This document shows positions 26,021 to 35,217 of a stretch of DNA of 64,000 bases, in pieces. This stretch comes from Ignavibacteriae bacterium HGW-Ignavibacteriae-1. GTDB taxonomy: Bacteria > Bacteroidota > Ignavibacteria > Kapaibacteriales > UBA2268. The first letter of the stretch is position 1. The number at the start of each line of letters is the position of its first letter. The notes under the pieces are model-generated. The model did not search any database. It saw only the letters and a list, made by a program, of their open reading frames with translations, and was not told where the DNA came from. The stretch covers positions 1 through 64,000 of the forward strand of contig PGYU01000014.1 in assembly GCA_002839825.1 (NCBI GenBank), given 5' to 3'. A program made the position numbers and the translations under genes.

Positions 26021-27267
26021 TTTATTGTCAGTTCCGTGTTTTGATTTTTTTACTTTTGATTTCTAATACTGTTGTGGCATTGTCCCAACAAACAACCTTG
26101 CCCGGAATTGACGTTCTGCAAGCTGAATCTTTTGCTTCAATCAGTGGAAAAAAAATATTGCTGCTGTCGAATAGCTCGGGACGTAACTCAAAGGGGCAAT
26201 CAACTCTTGAAATCCTCTCTAAATCCAACAGATTTGAATTCTTGGGTGTTTTAGCACCTGAACACGGCTATTACACTGCTGCACCGGCAGGCCAATCAAT
26301 CACTGAAGAAACAATTGACGGAATCAAAATATATTCGATTTACGGGTCAACAAAAGAGCCTGATAAGGGCTTGATGAGACATGCCGACGCAATTGTAGTT
26401 GATATTCAGGACATCGGAGTACGCTCTTACACATATATCAGTTCATTGCACCGAACCATGAAAGCCGCAGCACAATCGAGTAAGCAGGTTATTGTCCTTG
26501 ACCGCCCAAACCCTCTGGGTGGATTAATTGTGGACGGGAATGTACTCGAGCAAGGAATGGAATCATTTGTTGGAGTGGTGCAAATCCCTTATATTCATGG
26601 ATTGACAATCGGCGAATTAGCATTAATGATTAATGAAGAAGGTTGGCTTGGAATTGGAACAAACAATGAAGCTCTTAAATGCGATTTGCAGGTCGTCAGA
26701 ATGTCAGGATGGCAAAGATGGATGGCATGGGAAGATACAGGCTTGATGTGGTTTCCGACTTCACCACATGTCCCGACACCGGATGCAGTCAGAGGATTAG
26801 CTTGTTTGGGAATTTATGGCGAAATTGGATTAATGAGCATCGGAATTGGCTCTACCTCACCTTTCCAATACTTTGGAAGCCCAAGTTTCAATCCCAAAGC
26901 GGTACTGAAATTACTCGAAAAAGAGAATTTGCAAGGATTGCACTTGTCGCAATCAAGATTTCAACCATTTTACGGAATGTATTCGAACAAAAGCATTGAG
27001 GCTGTTTTATTGCGTTTTGCTCCTAATCAAGATTTTCGTCCTTATACTTGGGGATTGAAATTAGTTTTGGCAGTCCGAGAAGTTCATCCCGATTTGTTCA
27101 AAAGCGAGACAAAAAGAGCCGGAATTGATATGTTTCACAAAGTAACAGGCACGAAAGATTTATACAATGCGCTTTTCAATAATTTGCCCGATGATGTAGT
27201 GCTGAAAATTGCTAATCGTGGAGTTGAAGATTTTATGCTTCTCCGAAGTAAATATTTTCTTTACTGA
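26017..27267 (+). CDS. namZ: Exo-beta-N-acetylmuramidase NamZ (DUF1343)
   Basis: A 416-residue exported protein with an N-terminal hydrophobic signal (about 5-22). It has the DUF1343 motifs 'LAPEHGYYTAAPAGQSI', 'YSIYGSTKEPDKG', 'DIQDIGVRSYTYI', 'DRPNPLGG' and 'GLTIGELALM'. NamZ enzymes of Bacillus and Tannerella remove N-acetylmuramic acid from the non-reducing end of peptidoglycan fragments; the H/E/D cluster in these motifs is the likely active site. It is the last gene of the HicB-like, CPBP, TPR run, suggesting cell-wall recycling. Its stop overlaps the convergent dus gene. Confidence 0.9.
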   Translation: MIYCQFRVLIFLLLISNTVVALSQQTTLPGIDVLQAESFASISGKKILLLSNSSGRNSKGQSTLEILSKSNRFEFLGVLAPEHGYYTAAPAGQSITEETIDGIKIYSIYGSTKEPDKGLMRHADAIVVDIQDIGVRSYTYISSLHRTMKAAAQSSKQVIVLDRPNPLGGLIVDGNVLEQGMESFVGVVQIPYIHGLTIGELALMINEEGWLGIGTNNEALKCDLQVVRMSGWQRWMAWEDTGLMWFPTSPHVPTPDAVRGLACLGIYGEIGLMSIGIGSTSPFQYFGSPSFNPKAVLKLLEKENLQGLHLSQSRFQPFYGMYSNKSIEAVLLRFAPNQDFRPYTWGLKLVLAVREVHPDLFKSETKRAGIDMFHKVTGTKDLYNALFNNLPDDVVLKIANRGVEDFMLLRSKYFLY

Positions 27268-28277
27268 TTTTCAAAGTCGTAGCCTGTTTCTTGCAGTATT
27301 TTATACACATCGTCGCTACTTTCGGTCATCATCAGTTTTTGCCTAATTTCCGATGCTCCGTAAAAATCGTAAGTATAAATTTTGAAAAATCTTTTCAAAA
27401 TCGGGAAGTTCTTTCTCCCTTTCCAAGTTTTCAAGAACAATGAGACGTGATTCCACAAAAGCCCTAATTTCTCTTCCGGAGTTCGCTCTATTTGCGGAGA
27501 GTTGAAAATCCATGGGTTCTTGAAAATGCCTCTGCCAATCATATATCCATCAGATTTATATTCATCAAACTTTTGATTGCAATCATCAATTGATAGCAAA
27601 TCGCCATTGCCGATTATCGGGATTTGTGCATCATTTTTTTTGAGAGTTTCAATGGCTTTTCCCATTTCAGCCCATTCGGCTGGATAGTCCGACATCATTT
27701 TTTGAGTTCTGCAATGCAATGTAATGCATGCGGGCTTTGCTTCAATCAAATGCGACATCCATTCTTCAGTGATATGGCGTTCAATTCCTGTGCGAGTTTT
27801 GACACTGACCGGAACCGAAGACCCTTCCTTAGTCGCTGCGATTATTTCCTTTGCCAAATCGGGATATTTAATGAGTTGAGAGCATGAAACATGCTTGACA
27901 ATCTTTTTCACGGGGCAACCCATGTTGATATCAATGCCATCAAAATCCATTTCCTCAGATATTAATTTTGCCGAGCGATAATACTTTTCAGGGTCAGAGC
28001 CCCAAATTTGAGCAATGATTTTTATATTTTTCTTCTTAAGGATTTGCCTTTCGGTATCGCTGATATGTAGGCGATGAATTACATTGTCCCGCCCGATTGG
28101 GTGCAGCAGTCCATCCGTCGAAGTAAATTCGGCAAAGACCGCATGAAGATAATTTTCGTCGGAAATACCCATAATAAGCTCCCTGAAGACAGTGTCAGTC
28201 ACGTCTTCCATAGGTGCTAAGGTATAAAAAGGTCGCGGCAAATCAAGCCAGAAGTTATGTCGTTTCGATTCAATCAT
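27261..28277 (-). CDS. tRNA-dihydrouridine synthase
   Basis: A 338-residue flavoenzyme that reduces uridine to dihydrouridine in tRNA. The FMN-binding start 'TLAPMEDVTD', the catalytic cysteine C121 in 'INMGCPVKK', 'VKTRTG', 'TLHCRT' and 'IIGNGD' match the Dus family. The subclass (DusA, B or C) cannot be fixed by eye. Its stop overlaps the convergent NamZ stop by 7 nt. Confidence 0.93.
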   Translation of the reverse strand: MIESKRHNFWLDLPRPFYTLAPMEDVTDTVFRELIMGISDENYLHAVFAEFTSTDGLLHPIGRDNVIHRLHISDTERQILKKKNIKIIAQIWGSDPEKYYRSAKLISEEMDFDGIDINMGCPVKKIVKHVSCSQLIKYPDLAKEIIAATKEGSSVPVSVKTRTGIERHITEEWMSHLIEAKPACITLHCRTQKMMSDYPAEWAEMGKAIETLKKNDAQIPIIGNGDLLSIDDCNQKFDEYKSDGYMIGRGIFKNPWIFNSPQIERTPEEKLGLLWNHVSLFLKTWKGRKNFPILKRFFKIYTYDFYGASEIRQKLMMTESSDDVYKILQETGYDFENQ

Positions 28278-28335
28278 AGCTTACAAAAATACGAAATAAG
28301 CCTCAAATGACGCAAAATCAAATCTAACGATTACA

Positions 28336-29364
28336 TCAATAGCTCGTGTTGTCCAATTTCACCTTACCGCGAAATATCCAATAGATGCTGATTGTATAGG
28401 ACAGAACGAATGGAATTCCTATCAATGCCATTGTGAACATTACTTCGAGTGTGGTTCGCGATGATGCCGCATTATAGATATTCAGACTGTATTCAGGAGA
28501 AATCGTCGAAGTTAATAAATTCGGGAATATTCCAATTGCAAATAGCGCAAGCAAAGCAAATATGCTGAATGACGATGATAAAAAGGCTCTAAACTCTCTG
28601 CCATGGAAAATTTCCCTCGGGATATTAGCTATCGCAAGCATATTTAAAATTGCAATAAGAAAATATTCAGGATGCGATTTCAGTACCGACGCCATTTGCG
28701 GCACATAAATGAGAGTTGCCATAGTTGTCGTAACGTAGCAAATCACAAAAAATATGATTGCGTTATTGACCCAGCCACGAACTAACTTTTGCAAATCTCC
28801 TTCGGTTTTCATGACCAAGAAAATTGCTCCATGCATCATGAAAAGTGCAACAGTTGTGATACCAACCATTATAGCATATGGATTTAGCAGGTCGAAAAAT
28901 GACATGTAGGCTTCTTTGTCAGCGGCAACCGGAATTCCGATGATGACATTTCCTAATGCAATTCCGAAAAAGAGCCCTATCATAATTGATGAAACACTGA
29001 AAGCAATATCCCAAATCTTTCGCCAAGTAGCTGATTCAACTTTACTCCGAAATTCAATCGCGACGGCTCGAAAAATAATTACCATAAGAATGAGCATCAC
29101 AGCAAGGTAAAAGCCTGAAGCAAAAGTTGCATAAACATGAGGGAAAGCTGCAAACAAAGCACCACCGCCTGTCACGAGCCAAACTTCGTTTCCGTCCCAA
29201 AATGGTCCGATGGAATTCAGTGCTATTCTGCGGTCTAAGTCATTTTTGATGAGCAAATGCAATGAACCGACTCCCAAATCAAAGCCGTCAAGGATTGCGT
29301 ATCCTGTGAGCAATACTCCAATCAGCACAAACCAAGTTATATTCAGATCCAATCCTTCGTACAT
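28336..29364 (-). CDS. cydB: Cytochrome bd oxidase subunit II
   Basis: A 342-residue polytopic protein with 8-9 helices and the CydB motif 'GYAILDGFDLGVG' near residue 25 and 'FWDGNEVWLVTGGGALF'. It partners CydA in the terminal quinol oxidase that reduces oxygen to water without proton pumping, favoured at low oxygen. Its ATG overlaps the cydA stop by 1 nt (TAATG). No CydX was found by eye and no CydCD is in the window. Confidence 0.95.
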   Translation of the reverse strand: MYEGLDLNITWFVLIGVLLTGYAILDGFDLGVGSLHLLIKNDLDRRIALNSIGPFWDGNEVWLVTGGGALFAAFPHVYATFASGFYLAVMLILMVIIFRAVAIEFRSKVESATWRKIWDIAFSVSSIMIGLFFGIALGNVIIGIPVAADKEAYMSFFDLLNPYAIMVGITTVALFMMHGAIFLVMKTEGDLQKLVRGWVNNAIIFFVICYVTTTMATLIYVPQMASVLKSHPEYFLIAILNMLAIANIPREIFHGREFRAFLSSSFSIFALLALFAIGIFPNLLTSTISPEYSLNIYNAASSRTTLEVMFTMALIGIPFVLSYTISIYWIFRGKVKLDNTSY

Positions 29365-30728
29365 TACAGCACCTCCTTCGTGGAAATCGTGTCATCTTTT
29401 GCCGGAATCAACTTGTAATCATCAGGACCATGATGGATTTTCTTATTCAATAAAAATAGGAATAATACAAATAACAGTAAATAAATTAGGCTAAACATAA
29501 TGAGAGAAATAAGTACATCGTTGGCAGAAACTGTTTTTGATAGTGCATCTTTGGTTTTGAGCAAACCATACACAATCCATGGTTGGCGACCAATTTCAGC
29601 AGACATCCACCCTATTTGATTGCCAATATGTGGCAGCAAAATGCTGAAAACGGCTAAAATCATAAACCACTTTTGTTTGAATAAAACACGACGCCACCAC
29701 ATAAAGAGCCCAAGTGCAGTGAAACCAATCATAAACATCCCTATTGCAACCATCAAATGATAAGTTTGGAAAATAATGTTTACAGGCGGTCTTTCATCTA
29801 TTGGAAATTCGTTTAATCCGGTGACAGGTTTTTCGCTATCGAAAAATAGCATATAGGATAACATTCCGGGAATTTTGACTCCGTATGTCTCCTGTTTTTC
29901 CTCGTCAACCCAGCCAAAAAGGTATAAATCGCCGGGAGCAGTTTCATAATGCCCTTCAAACGCTGCAAGTTTGGCAGGTTGATATTCATATACCTGAACT
30001 GCACTGCTATGACCCGTAAATAATTGAAAAAGCGATGCAACAAAAGCAACAATTAGGGCTATTTTGACGCCTGCTTTGGCTGTTTCGATATGACGATTTT
30101 TGATATAAAAATAAGCTGATACGCTTAATACGAGGAAAGCACCTGCAAGCCAAGCTCCGCCAATTGTGTGGGATAGTCTTTCAACACTTGAGGGATTGAA
30201 AACCATTGCCCAAAAATCGTGAATTTCGGCTCGTGCTTCCAAACCTTCACCAACTATTCGATATCCGGCAGGAGTATGCATCCACGAACCTGCAACTACA
30301 ATCCAGACAGCACTCATATGTGCCCCGAGAGTAACCATTATCGTAGAAAAAAAGTGCATTTTAGATGATACTTTATTCCATCCAAATACTAATATTGCCA
30401 AAAATCCTGATTCCAAGAAGAATGCGAAGATACCTTCAGCGGCTAATGCGCTCCCGAATACATCACCCACGAATCTCGAGTATGTAGCCCAATTTGTTCC
30501 AAATTCAAATTCCATCACAATGCCGGTAGCGACACCAATCCCAAATATTAAAGCAAAAATCCGAACCCAAAATTTCGTCATTTCCTCATACATCTTGTTT
30601 CCGGTTCTCAGATACATGCCTTCCATGATAATGAGCATAACACCAAGGCCTATGCTCATAGGAGGATAAATGTAATGAAAACCTATTGTAAAAGCAAATT
30701 GCAGTCGAGATAGAAATTCGACATCCAT
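29364..30728 (-). CDS. cydA: Cytochrome bd oxidase subunit I (short Q-loop type)
   Basis: A 454-residue protein holding hemes b558, b595 and d. H18 in 'FTIGFHYIYPP' is the N-terminal heme ligand, 'RLSHTIGGAWL' supplies a second histidine, and 'EIGRQPWIVYGLLKT' is the conserved C-terminal segment. At 454 residues it has the short quinol-binding loop, unlike the 522-residue E. coli protein. GGAG lies 6 nt ahead of ATG 30728, a clear Shine-Dalgarno. The pair suggests respiration under limited oxygen. Confidence 0.96.
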   Translation of the reverse strand: MDVEFLSRLQFAFTIGFHYIYPPMSIGLGVMLIIMEGMYLRTGNKMYEEMTKFWVRIFALIFGIGVATGIVMEFEFGTNWATYSRFVGDVFGSALAAEGIFAFFLESGFLAILVFGWNKVSSKMHFFSTIMVTLGAHMSAVWIVVAGSWMHTPAGYRIVGEGLEARAEIHDFWAMVFNPSSVERLSHTIGGAWLAGAFLVLSVSAYFYIKNRHIETAKAGVKIALIVAFVASLFQLFTGHSSAVQVYEYQPAKLAAFEGHYETAPGDLYLFGWVDEEKQETYGVKIPGMLSYMLFFDSEKPVTGLNEFPIDERPPVNIIFQTYHLMVAIGMFMIGFTALGLFMWWRRVLFKQKWFMILAVFSILLPHIGNQIGWMSAEIGRQPWIVYGLLKTKDALSKTVSANDVLISLIMFSLIYLLLFVLFLFLLNKKIHHGPDDYKLIPAKDDTISTKEVL

Positions 30729-30839
30729 GTTTTACTCCAAAATTGTTAGTATTGCTACTTTGAATTATATTTACATATAATGCTACTAAAATAACAATAA
30801 AGCGCAAATAAAGCTATAAAAAATCAGCTAATATGAGAA

Positions 30840-31853
30840 CTATTTTTTCATTTCGCCTAATTTAATTGTACTAATGCCTTCATAAATCAAGTATATAGCA
30901 CCAATGCAGGATTGGACAAGGAGAGTAATGATATGAATAATCGTTGCGTAAGCAAAAGCTTCGTTTGATGTAATCGAATATAAAGTGGTCATGATAGATG
31001 CTACGACCAAATGATACACACCGACAGCGCCCGGAGTGAAGGCAATTGCTGTTGCGATTCCGGCAAAAACTACCAAAATAATTGAATCAATGAATGAGAG
31101 TTGAATCGCAGATTGAAATGCAAAAGCAAAAGACACGAGATACATAATCAGGGCATAAGATAACCAAAGCAAAATAGTGTAGAGTGTCATTTTGAAATAA
31201 AACAGTGGATTTCGCAGTGACACAAATCCTTGTACAAAGGCTGACATTGAATCTTCGAGCTTAGAGGCAAATTTTGCAGGTAAAATTGATTTCGACCATT
31301 GCCATAATTGACGACGATAGCGATAAATGAAGAATAGCGCGGTAATAACTACTAATACGATGATAAATATACCGAGCGAGCCTTGAAAAACGCTATCGAA
31401 ATTCAGTAATTTGAAAAGCGGTTCGGACAGGAAAACTAGAGATATGAAAAATAGAATTATTAAAAAGGCAAAGTCAACTCCACCTTCGAGTACGGCTGTA
31501 GAAATAACTGCTGCGAAAGGCAATTTTTCCTTTTTGGCTAAGATTATCGGGCGAGCAAGTTCTCCAAAACGGAGCGTGAAACTATTCAACAAGTGCCCAA
31601 TCATGATTGCGGAAAAAGCATTATGAGTTTTCACTTCAGTCGAGAGCGGAGTATGTATTTCTCGCCATCTTAATGCTCTAATTATATTTGAAGCAATAAT
31701 TACAGGAATCGAATACAAGACCCAGACATAATCAAGACCTTGAAGTTGCATTATCAAATCATCAAATGCAATTTGCCGAGCCGATAAATATAAACTCAGA
31801 GCCAAAATTGCAGTTGCAACAATGTATTTAATTATTTTTTTATCGAATCTCAT
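30840..31853 (-). CDS. LPG-synthase-type flippase-domain membrane protein (UPF0104), copy 1
   Basis: A 337-residue protein with about eight helices, matching the transmembrane part of MprF and AglD-type proteins. 'FGELARPIIL' (about 100) and 'FTPGAVGVYHLVV' are the family's conserved loops. Where the usual 'ER' is found ('VERVID' in copy 2), this copy has 'LEGGVD', so an arginine is missing. The soluble lysyl-transferase domain of MprF is absent, so it cannot aminoacylate lipids; a lipid flippase or dolichol-like lipid role is more likely. Confidence 0.8.
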   Translation of the reverse strand: MRFDKKIIKYIVATAILALSLYLSARQIAFDDLIMQLQGLDYVWVLYSIPVIIASNIIRALRWREIHTPLSTEVKTHNAFSAIMIGHLLNSFTLRFGELARPIILAKKEKLPFAAVISTAVLEGGVDFAFLIILFFISLVFLSEPLFKLLNFDSVFQGSLGIFIIVLVVITALFFIYRYRRQLWQWSKSILPAKFASKLEDSMSAFVQGFVSLRNPLFYFKMTLYTILLWLSYALIMYLVSFAFAFQSAIQLSFIDSIILVVFAGIATAIAFTPGAVGVYHLVVASIMTTLYSITSNEAFAYATIIHIITLLVQSCIGAIYLIYEGISTIKLGEMKK

Positions 31854-31875
31854 ATATTTTGTATAAATTTATAGA

Positions 31876-31883
31876 CAAATTTA
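31876..31883 (-). promoter_or_regulatory. Candidate -7 element (TAAATTTG) upstream of UPF0104 copy 1
   Basis: Minus-strand TAAATTTG matches TAnnTTTG and would place the start near 31871, about 18 nt ahead of ATG 31853. No good -33 TTTG is seen. Confidence 0.3.
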
Positions 31884-31994
31884 AGGTAAAAATTCCGTAA
31901 ATAGTACATTCATTTCAGATAATTTGGAGATAATTATGATTATTTTATAATAATTACACTATAATACAATATCATCCGTATAAATATTATCAAA

Positions 31995-32013
31995 GTAAAC
32001 TTTAAAAGTTTAC
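31995..32013. promoter_or_regulatory. Perfect 9-bp inverted repeat ahead of the RNA helicase gene
   Basis: GTAAACTTT (31995-32003) and AAAGTTTAC (32005-32013) are exact reverse complements with one base between them. It lies 25 nt upstream of ATG 32039. It could be an operator, or a 5' leader hairpin that controls access to a helicase messenger. The surrounding 150 bases are A+T-rich and hold no gene. Confidence 0.45.
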
Positions 32014-32038
32014 AGTTTATGATTCTAAAAAGATTAAT

Positions 32039-33631
32039 ATGAATACACCTTTAACATTCGAAGAGCTCGGCTTATCGGATAACATCCTCCAATCCCTTCA
32101 CACAAAAGGTTTTGAAACACCCTCACCGATTCAAGAGCAATCTATCCCAATAATCATGGGAGGCGATTATGACTTAGTCGGTCAAGCGCAAACAGGAACA
32201 GGTAAGACTGCGGCATTTGGACTGCCAATCTTAGATTTGATAGAAGAAAACGCCAGACGCGTTCAAGCAATTGTACTCGCGCCTACTCGCGAACTTGCTA
32301 TGCAAATCTCGGAAGAATTGAACTCATTGAAGGGTTCAAAGAGAGTTGTGATTGCACCAATTTACGGTGGTCAATCAATTGACAGGCAAATTGCAAAACT
32401 TACTTCCGGAGTTGACATTATCGTCGGCACTCCGGGCAGAGTAATAGATTTACTAAATCGGAAAGTCATCAAATTGCAACAAATATCATATTTGGTATTG
32501 GACGAAGCAGACGAAATGCTCAATATGGGATTCGTTGATGATGTAGAATTAATCATGAAAACTACAAATTCCGAAAAGCGTACATTCATGTTTTGCGCTA
32601 CAATGCCAAAAGAAATTTTGGGATTAGCCAAAAAATACATGAACGAATTTAAAACTATCAAAATCGAGAGCAATCAATTAACAACGATTTTGACTGACCA
32701 AATTTACTTCGAAGTAGAAGAATCTGACAAATTGGAAGCACTTTGCAGAATTATTGACTTCGAAATGGACTTCTATGGTTTGATATTTTGCAGAACTAAA
32801 CTTGACGTGGACAGAGTATCGACCAGATTGAACGACCGCGGCTATCAAGCTGAAGCTATTCACGGCGATATTTCTCAATCTCAAAGAGAAAAAGTATTGG
32901 CTCAGTTGAAGAGCAAGAGAGTTAATATTTTAGTTGCAACTGACGTTGCTGCCAGAGGAATTGACGTTCAAAACCTGACTCACGTTATAAATTATTCGCT
33001 TCCCCAAGACCCCGAATCATATGTCCATAGAGTTGGTCGTACAGGTAGAGCAGGAAACGAAGGCACGGCAATCACTTTTGTGACAAGACGTGAAGTACGT
33101 AATTTGAGCTTCATCCAAAAACATTCCAAAACTGACATCCGCAAGGGTAAACTTCCCGGAATCGCGGAAATTATCGAAGCCAAGAAAGATTGGATTATGA
33201 CTGAAATAGAAACAAAATCAGCGGAAAAACTCGAAAAAATTTACAAAGCACTTGCTAATAAAATCTTAACTACAATTGACCCCGAAACTGCTTTAGCAAC
33301 TTTGCTAAAATATACCTTTGCCGATGATTTGGACGTAACGAGTTACAAAGAAATCAGAGAAAGAGAATCTTCTAAACCTTCGATTAAAGAGCAAACAAGA
33401 TTGTTTATTGCGAAAGGTAAAAAAGACGGCATGAGCAAACGTTCAATCGTCAACTTTATAGTTGAAAAAGCAAAAACACGCGAGACAAAAATCTCCAACG
33501 TTGAAGTTTTTGATGCATACTCATTTATTACTGTTCCTTTTCAGGAAGCAGAATTTATACTTCGCACATTCAAACGCGAAAAATTTGGCAAAAAACCAAT
33601 GGTTGTAAAAGCTGAAGACAGAGATAATTAA
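32039..33631 (+). CDS. DEAD-box RNA helicase with DbpA-like C-terminal domain
   Basis: A 530-residue ATP-dependent RNA helicase. It has the Q motif 'PSPIQEQSIP', Walker A A50-QTGTGKT-57, 'PTRELAMQ', the DEAD box D155-E-A-D158, the motif III segment reading 'CAT' instead of 'SAT', and 'HRVGRTGRAG'. Residues about 450-525 form a DbpA-type RNA-binding domain ('MSKRSIVNFIVEKA'), as in DeaD/CsdA proteins that help ribosome assembly and cold growth. Its stop overlaps the convergent xseB stop by 4 nt. The deaD symbol is not assigned because other helicases share this layout. Confidence 0.94.
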   Translation: MNTPLTFEELGLSDNILQSLHTKGFETPSPIQEQSIPIIMGGDYDLVGQAQTGTGKTAAFGLPILDLIEENARRVQAIVLAPTRELAMQISEELNSLKGSKRVVIAPIYGGQSIDRQIAKLTSGVDIIVGTPGRVIDLLNRKVIKLQQISYLVLDEADEMLNMGFVDDVELIMKTTNSEKRTFMFCATMPKEILGLAKKYMNEFKTIKIESNQLTTILTDQIYFEVEESDKLEALCRIIDFEMDFYGLIFCRTKLDVDRVSTRLNDRGYQAEAIHGDISQSQREKVLAQLKSKRVNILVATDVAARGIDVQNLTHVINYSLPQDPESYVHRVGRTGRAGNEGTAITFVTRREVRNLSFIQKHSKTDIRKGKLPGIAEIIEAKKDWIMTEIETKSAEKLEKIYKALANKILTTIDPETALATLLKYTFADDLDVTSYKEIRERESSKPSIKEQTRLFIAKGKKDGMSKRSIVNFIVEKAKTRETKISNVEVFDAYSFITVPFQEAEFILRTFKREKFGKKPMVVKAEDRDN

Positions 33632-33828
33632 TTCTCGTCTTCAGTTTCTGCAAATTTGTTTGTAATATCAATTATTTTGAGTTCGGCTTTTTCGAGATAC
33701 TTCCTGCAATCGGAAGCAAGGGATAAGCCTTCCTCATATAATTTTGTCATTTCGTCGAGCGATACGTTTCCTTCGTCGAGGATTTCGGATATTGCATCTA
33801 TCCGTTTGATTTTATCTTCAAATTTCAT
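33628..33828 (-). CDS. xseB: Exodeoxyribonuclease VII small subunit
   Basis: A 66-residue helical protein with the XseB pattern 'ISEILDEGNVSLDEMTKLYEEG' (broken here as a heptad-rich hairpin), 'CRKYLEKAE' and an acidic tail. It binds the large subunit in multiple copies to form the single-strand DNA exonuclease. The gene lies 10 nt after xseA. Confidence 0.93.
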   Translation of the reverse strand: MKFEDKIKRIDAISEILDEGNVSLDEMTKLYEEGLSLASDCRKYLEKAELKIIDITNKFAETEDEN

Positions 33829-33838
33829 ATAAATATAT

Positions 33839-35050
33839 TTATTGGTTTAACTTAATTTCAACAGTTTCATTCTTTCGAATGATTTGAATGGCAGTAAATT
33901 GATTCAATGACTGTTCGTTCGTAATGTATGCTTTCCCATCACTCAACAATGCGTAGCCCTTATTCAAAGGTGCTTTGGGGTCGTTAGCTTTGATGACAGC
34001 GTATTTGGATTGCAATCCATTCTTTGCGAAATCCACTTGCCTTCTGACATCGGTCATCATCGAGTTTGTATTCAACTTCAAATTCTGCTTCAAAATAGCA
34101 ATCCTTTCCTGAATCCGCCGTAGTCCTTTTTGGGCAAAAGTTTTCGTAATCAAATTTCGAGTTTTCTCAACGACACGATTTGCAGCCCTTTGCATAGCCG
34201 ATACTTTCACATCAATATGATACATGTAATCCTCGAGCGTGACTGAAGTTACAATTTCGGCAGATGCAGTCGGCGTAGCGGCACGTAAATCTGCCACAAA
34301 ATCAGCAATAGTGAAATCGGTTTCATGCCCGACAGCGGAAATAATTGGCTTTTTGGCATTAAAAATTGCATTTGCAACTATTTCCTCGTTGTATGCCCAA
34401 AGGTCTTCGATAGAGCCGCCTCCCCTGCCAATAATAATCACATCTAATGGCAAATTATCCAATTCGGCGATTGCTTTTGCAATGTCTTGTGCCGAGCCTT
34501 CACCTTGTACAAGCGTCGGTCGGAAATAAATCGTTGCCAATGGAAAGCGTCTTTCAATTGTTGAAATTATATCACGCACTGCGGCACCTGTGGGCGATGT
34601 CGAAACACCGATTTTTAAAATATTGCCAGGAAGAATTTTCTTGCGTTCTTGTGCAAAATACCCTTTTTCCTGAAGTTTTTGCTTCAGTGCTTCATATGCC
34701 AAGTACAAGTCACCTTCTCCGGCTGGCATTACCGTTGAAACATCAATTTGATAGCGTCCTTGCGGTGGATAAACAGTCACTTTGCCTGTTAGTTTGACTT
34801 TCAGCCCGTCTTTGATTTGGAATGAAACCGCCTTTCCACGCCACATCACACAGGAAATCGAAGATTGCTCATCTTTAAGTGAGAAATAGCGATGTCCGGA
34901 AGTATGTGCAGTGAAATTTGAGACTTCTCCCATCACTGAGATTTGCCCAAAATCGCTTTCGAGCACCGAACGGATGCGGTTAGTCAGCTGACTAACTGTT
35001 GGTACGGGAACGGTTGCTGTAGATTCGAAATTTATTCTGGTAAGTTTCAT
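33839..35050 (-). CDS. xseA: Exodeoxyribonuclease VII large subunit
   Basis: A 403-residue nuclease degrading single-stranded DNA from both ends in repair. The N-terminal OB fold (about 12-105, with 'GEVSNFTAHTSGHRYFSLKD'), the catalytic core with 'ISTSPTGAA'-like 'GVSTSPTGAAVRDI', 'GRGGGSIEDLWAYNEE' and 'SAVGHETDFTIADFVAD' are all conserved. The C-terminal coiled coil is shorter than in E. coli (456 residues). Confidence 0.96.
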   Translation of the reverse strand: MKLTRINFESTATVPVPTVSQLTNRIRSVLESDFGQISVMGEVSNFTAHTSGHRYFSLKDEQSSISCVMWRGKAVSFQIKDGLKVKLTGKVTVYPPQGRYQIDVSTVMPAGEGDLYLAYEALKQKLQEKGYFAQERKKILPGNILKIGVSTSPTGAAVRDIISTIERRFPLATIYFRPTLVQGEGSAQDIAKAIAELDNLPLDVIIIGRGGGSIEDLWAYNEEIVANAIFNAKKPIISAVGHETDFTIADFVADLRAATPTASAEIVTSVTLEDYMYHIDVKVSAMQRAANRVVEKTRNLITKTFAQKGLRRIQERIAILKQNLKLNTNSMMTDVRRQVDFAKNGLQSKYAVIKANDPKAPLNKGYALLSDGKAYITNEQSLNQFTAIQIIRKNETVEIKLNQ

Positions 35051-35168
35051 ATCTTATTTTTTGTTTTTATCATCTACGAATATATTGATTTATTCTTGAA
35101 TTTAACACATCCAAATTTTCCTTTTTGAAACAATTTTGAATTGACTATATTAATAAGCGATAAATGTT

Positions 35169-35176
35169 TATTTTTG
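35169..35176 (+). promoter_or_regulatory. Candidate -7 element (TATTTTTG) for glnS
   Basis: TATTTTTG is identical to the stable-RNA promoters' -7 boxes. It would start transcription near 35181, about 37 nt before ATG 35218. The -33 region lacks a clear TTTG, so this is tentative. Confidence 0.4.
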
Positions 35177-35217
35177 TTGGTTAAGATGTTGTAAAAATTT
35201 AAATAATTGTGGGCATA

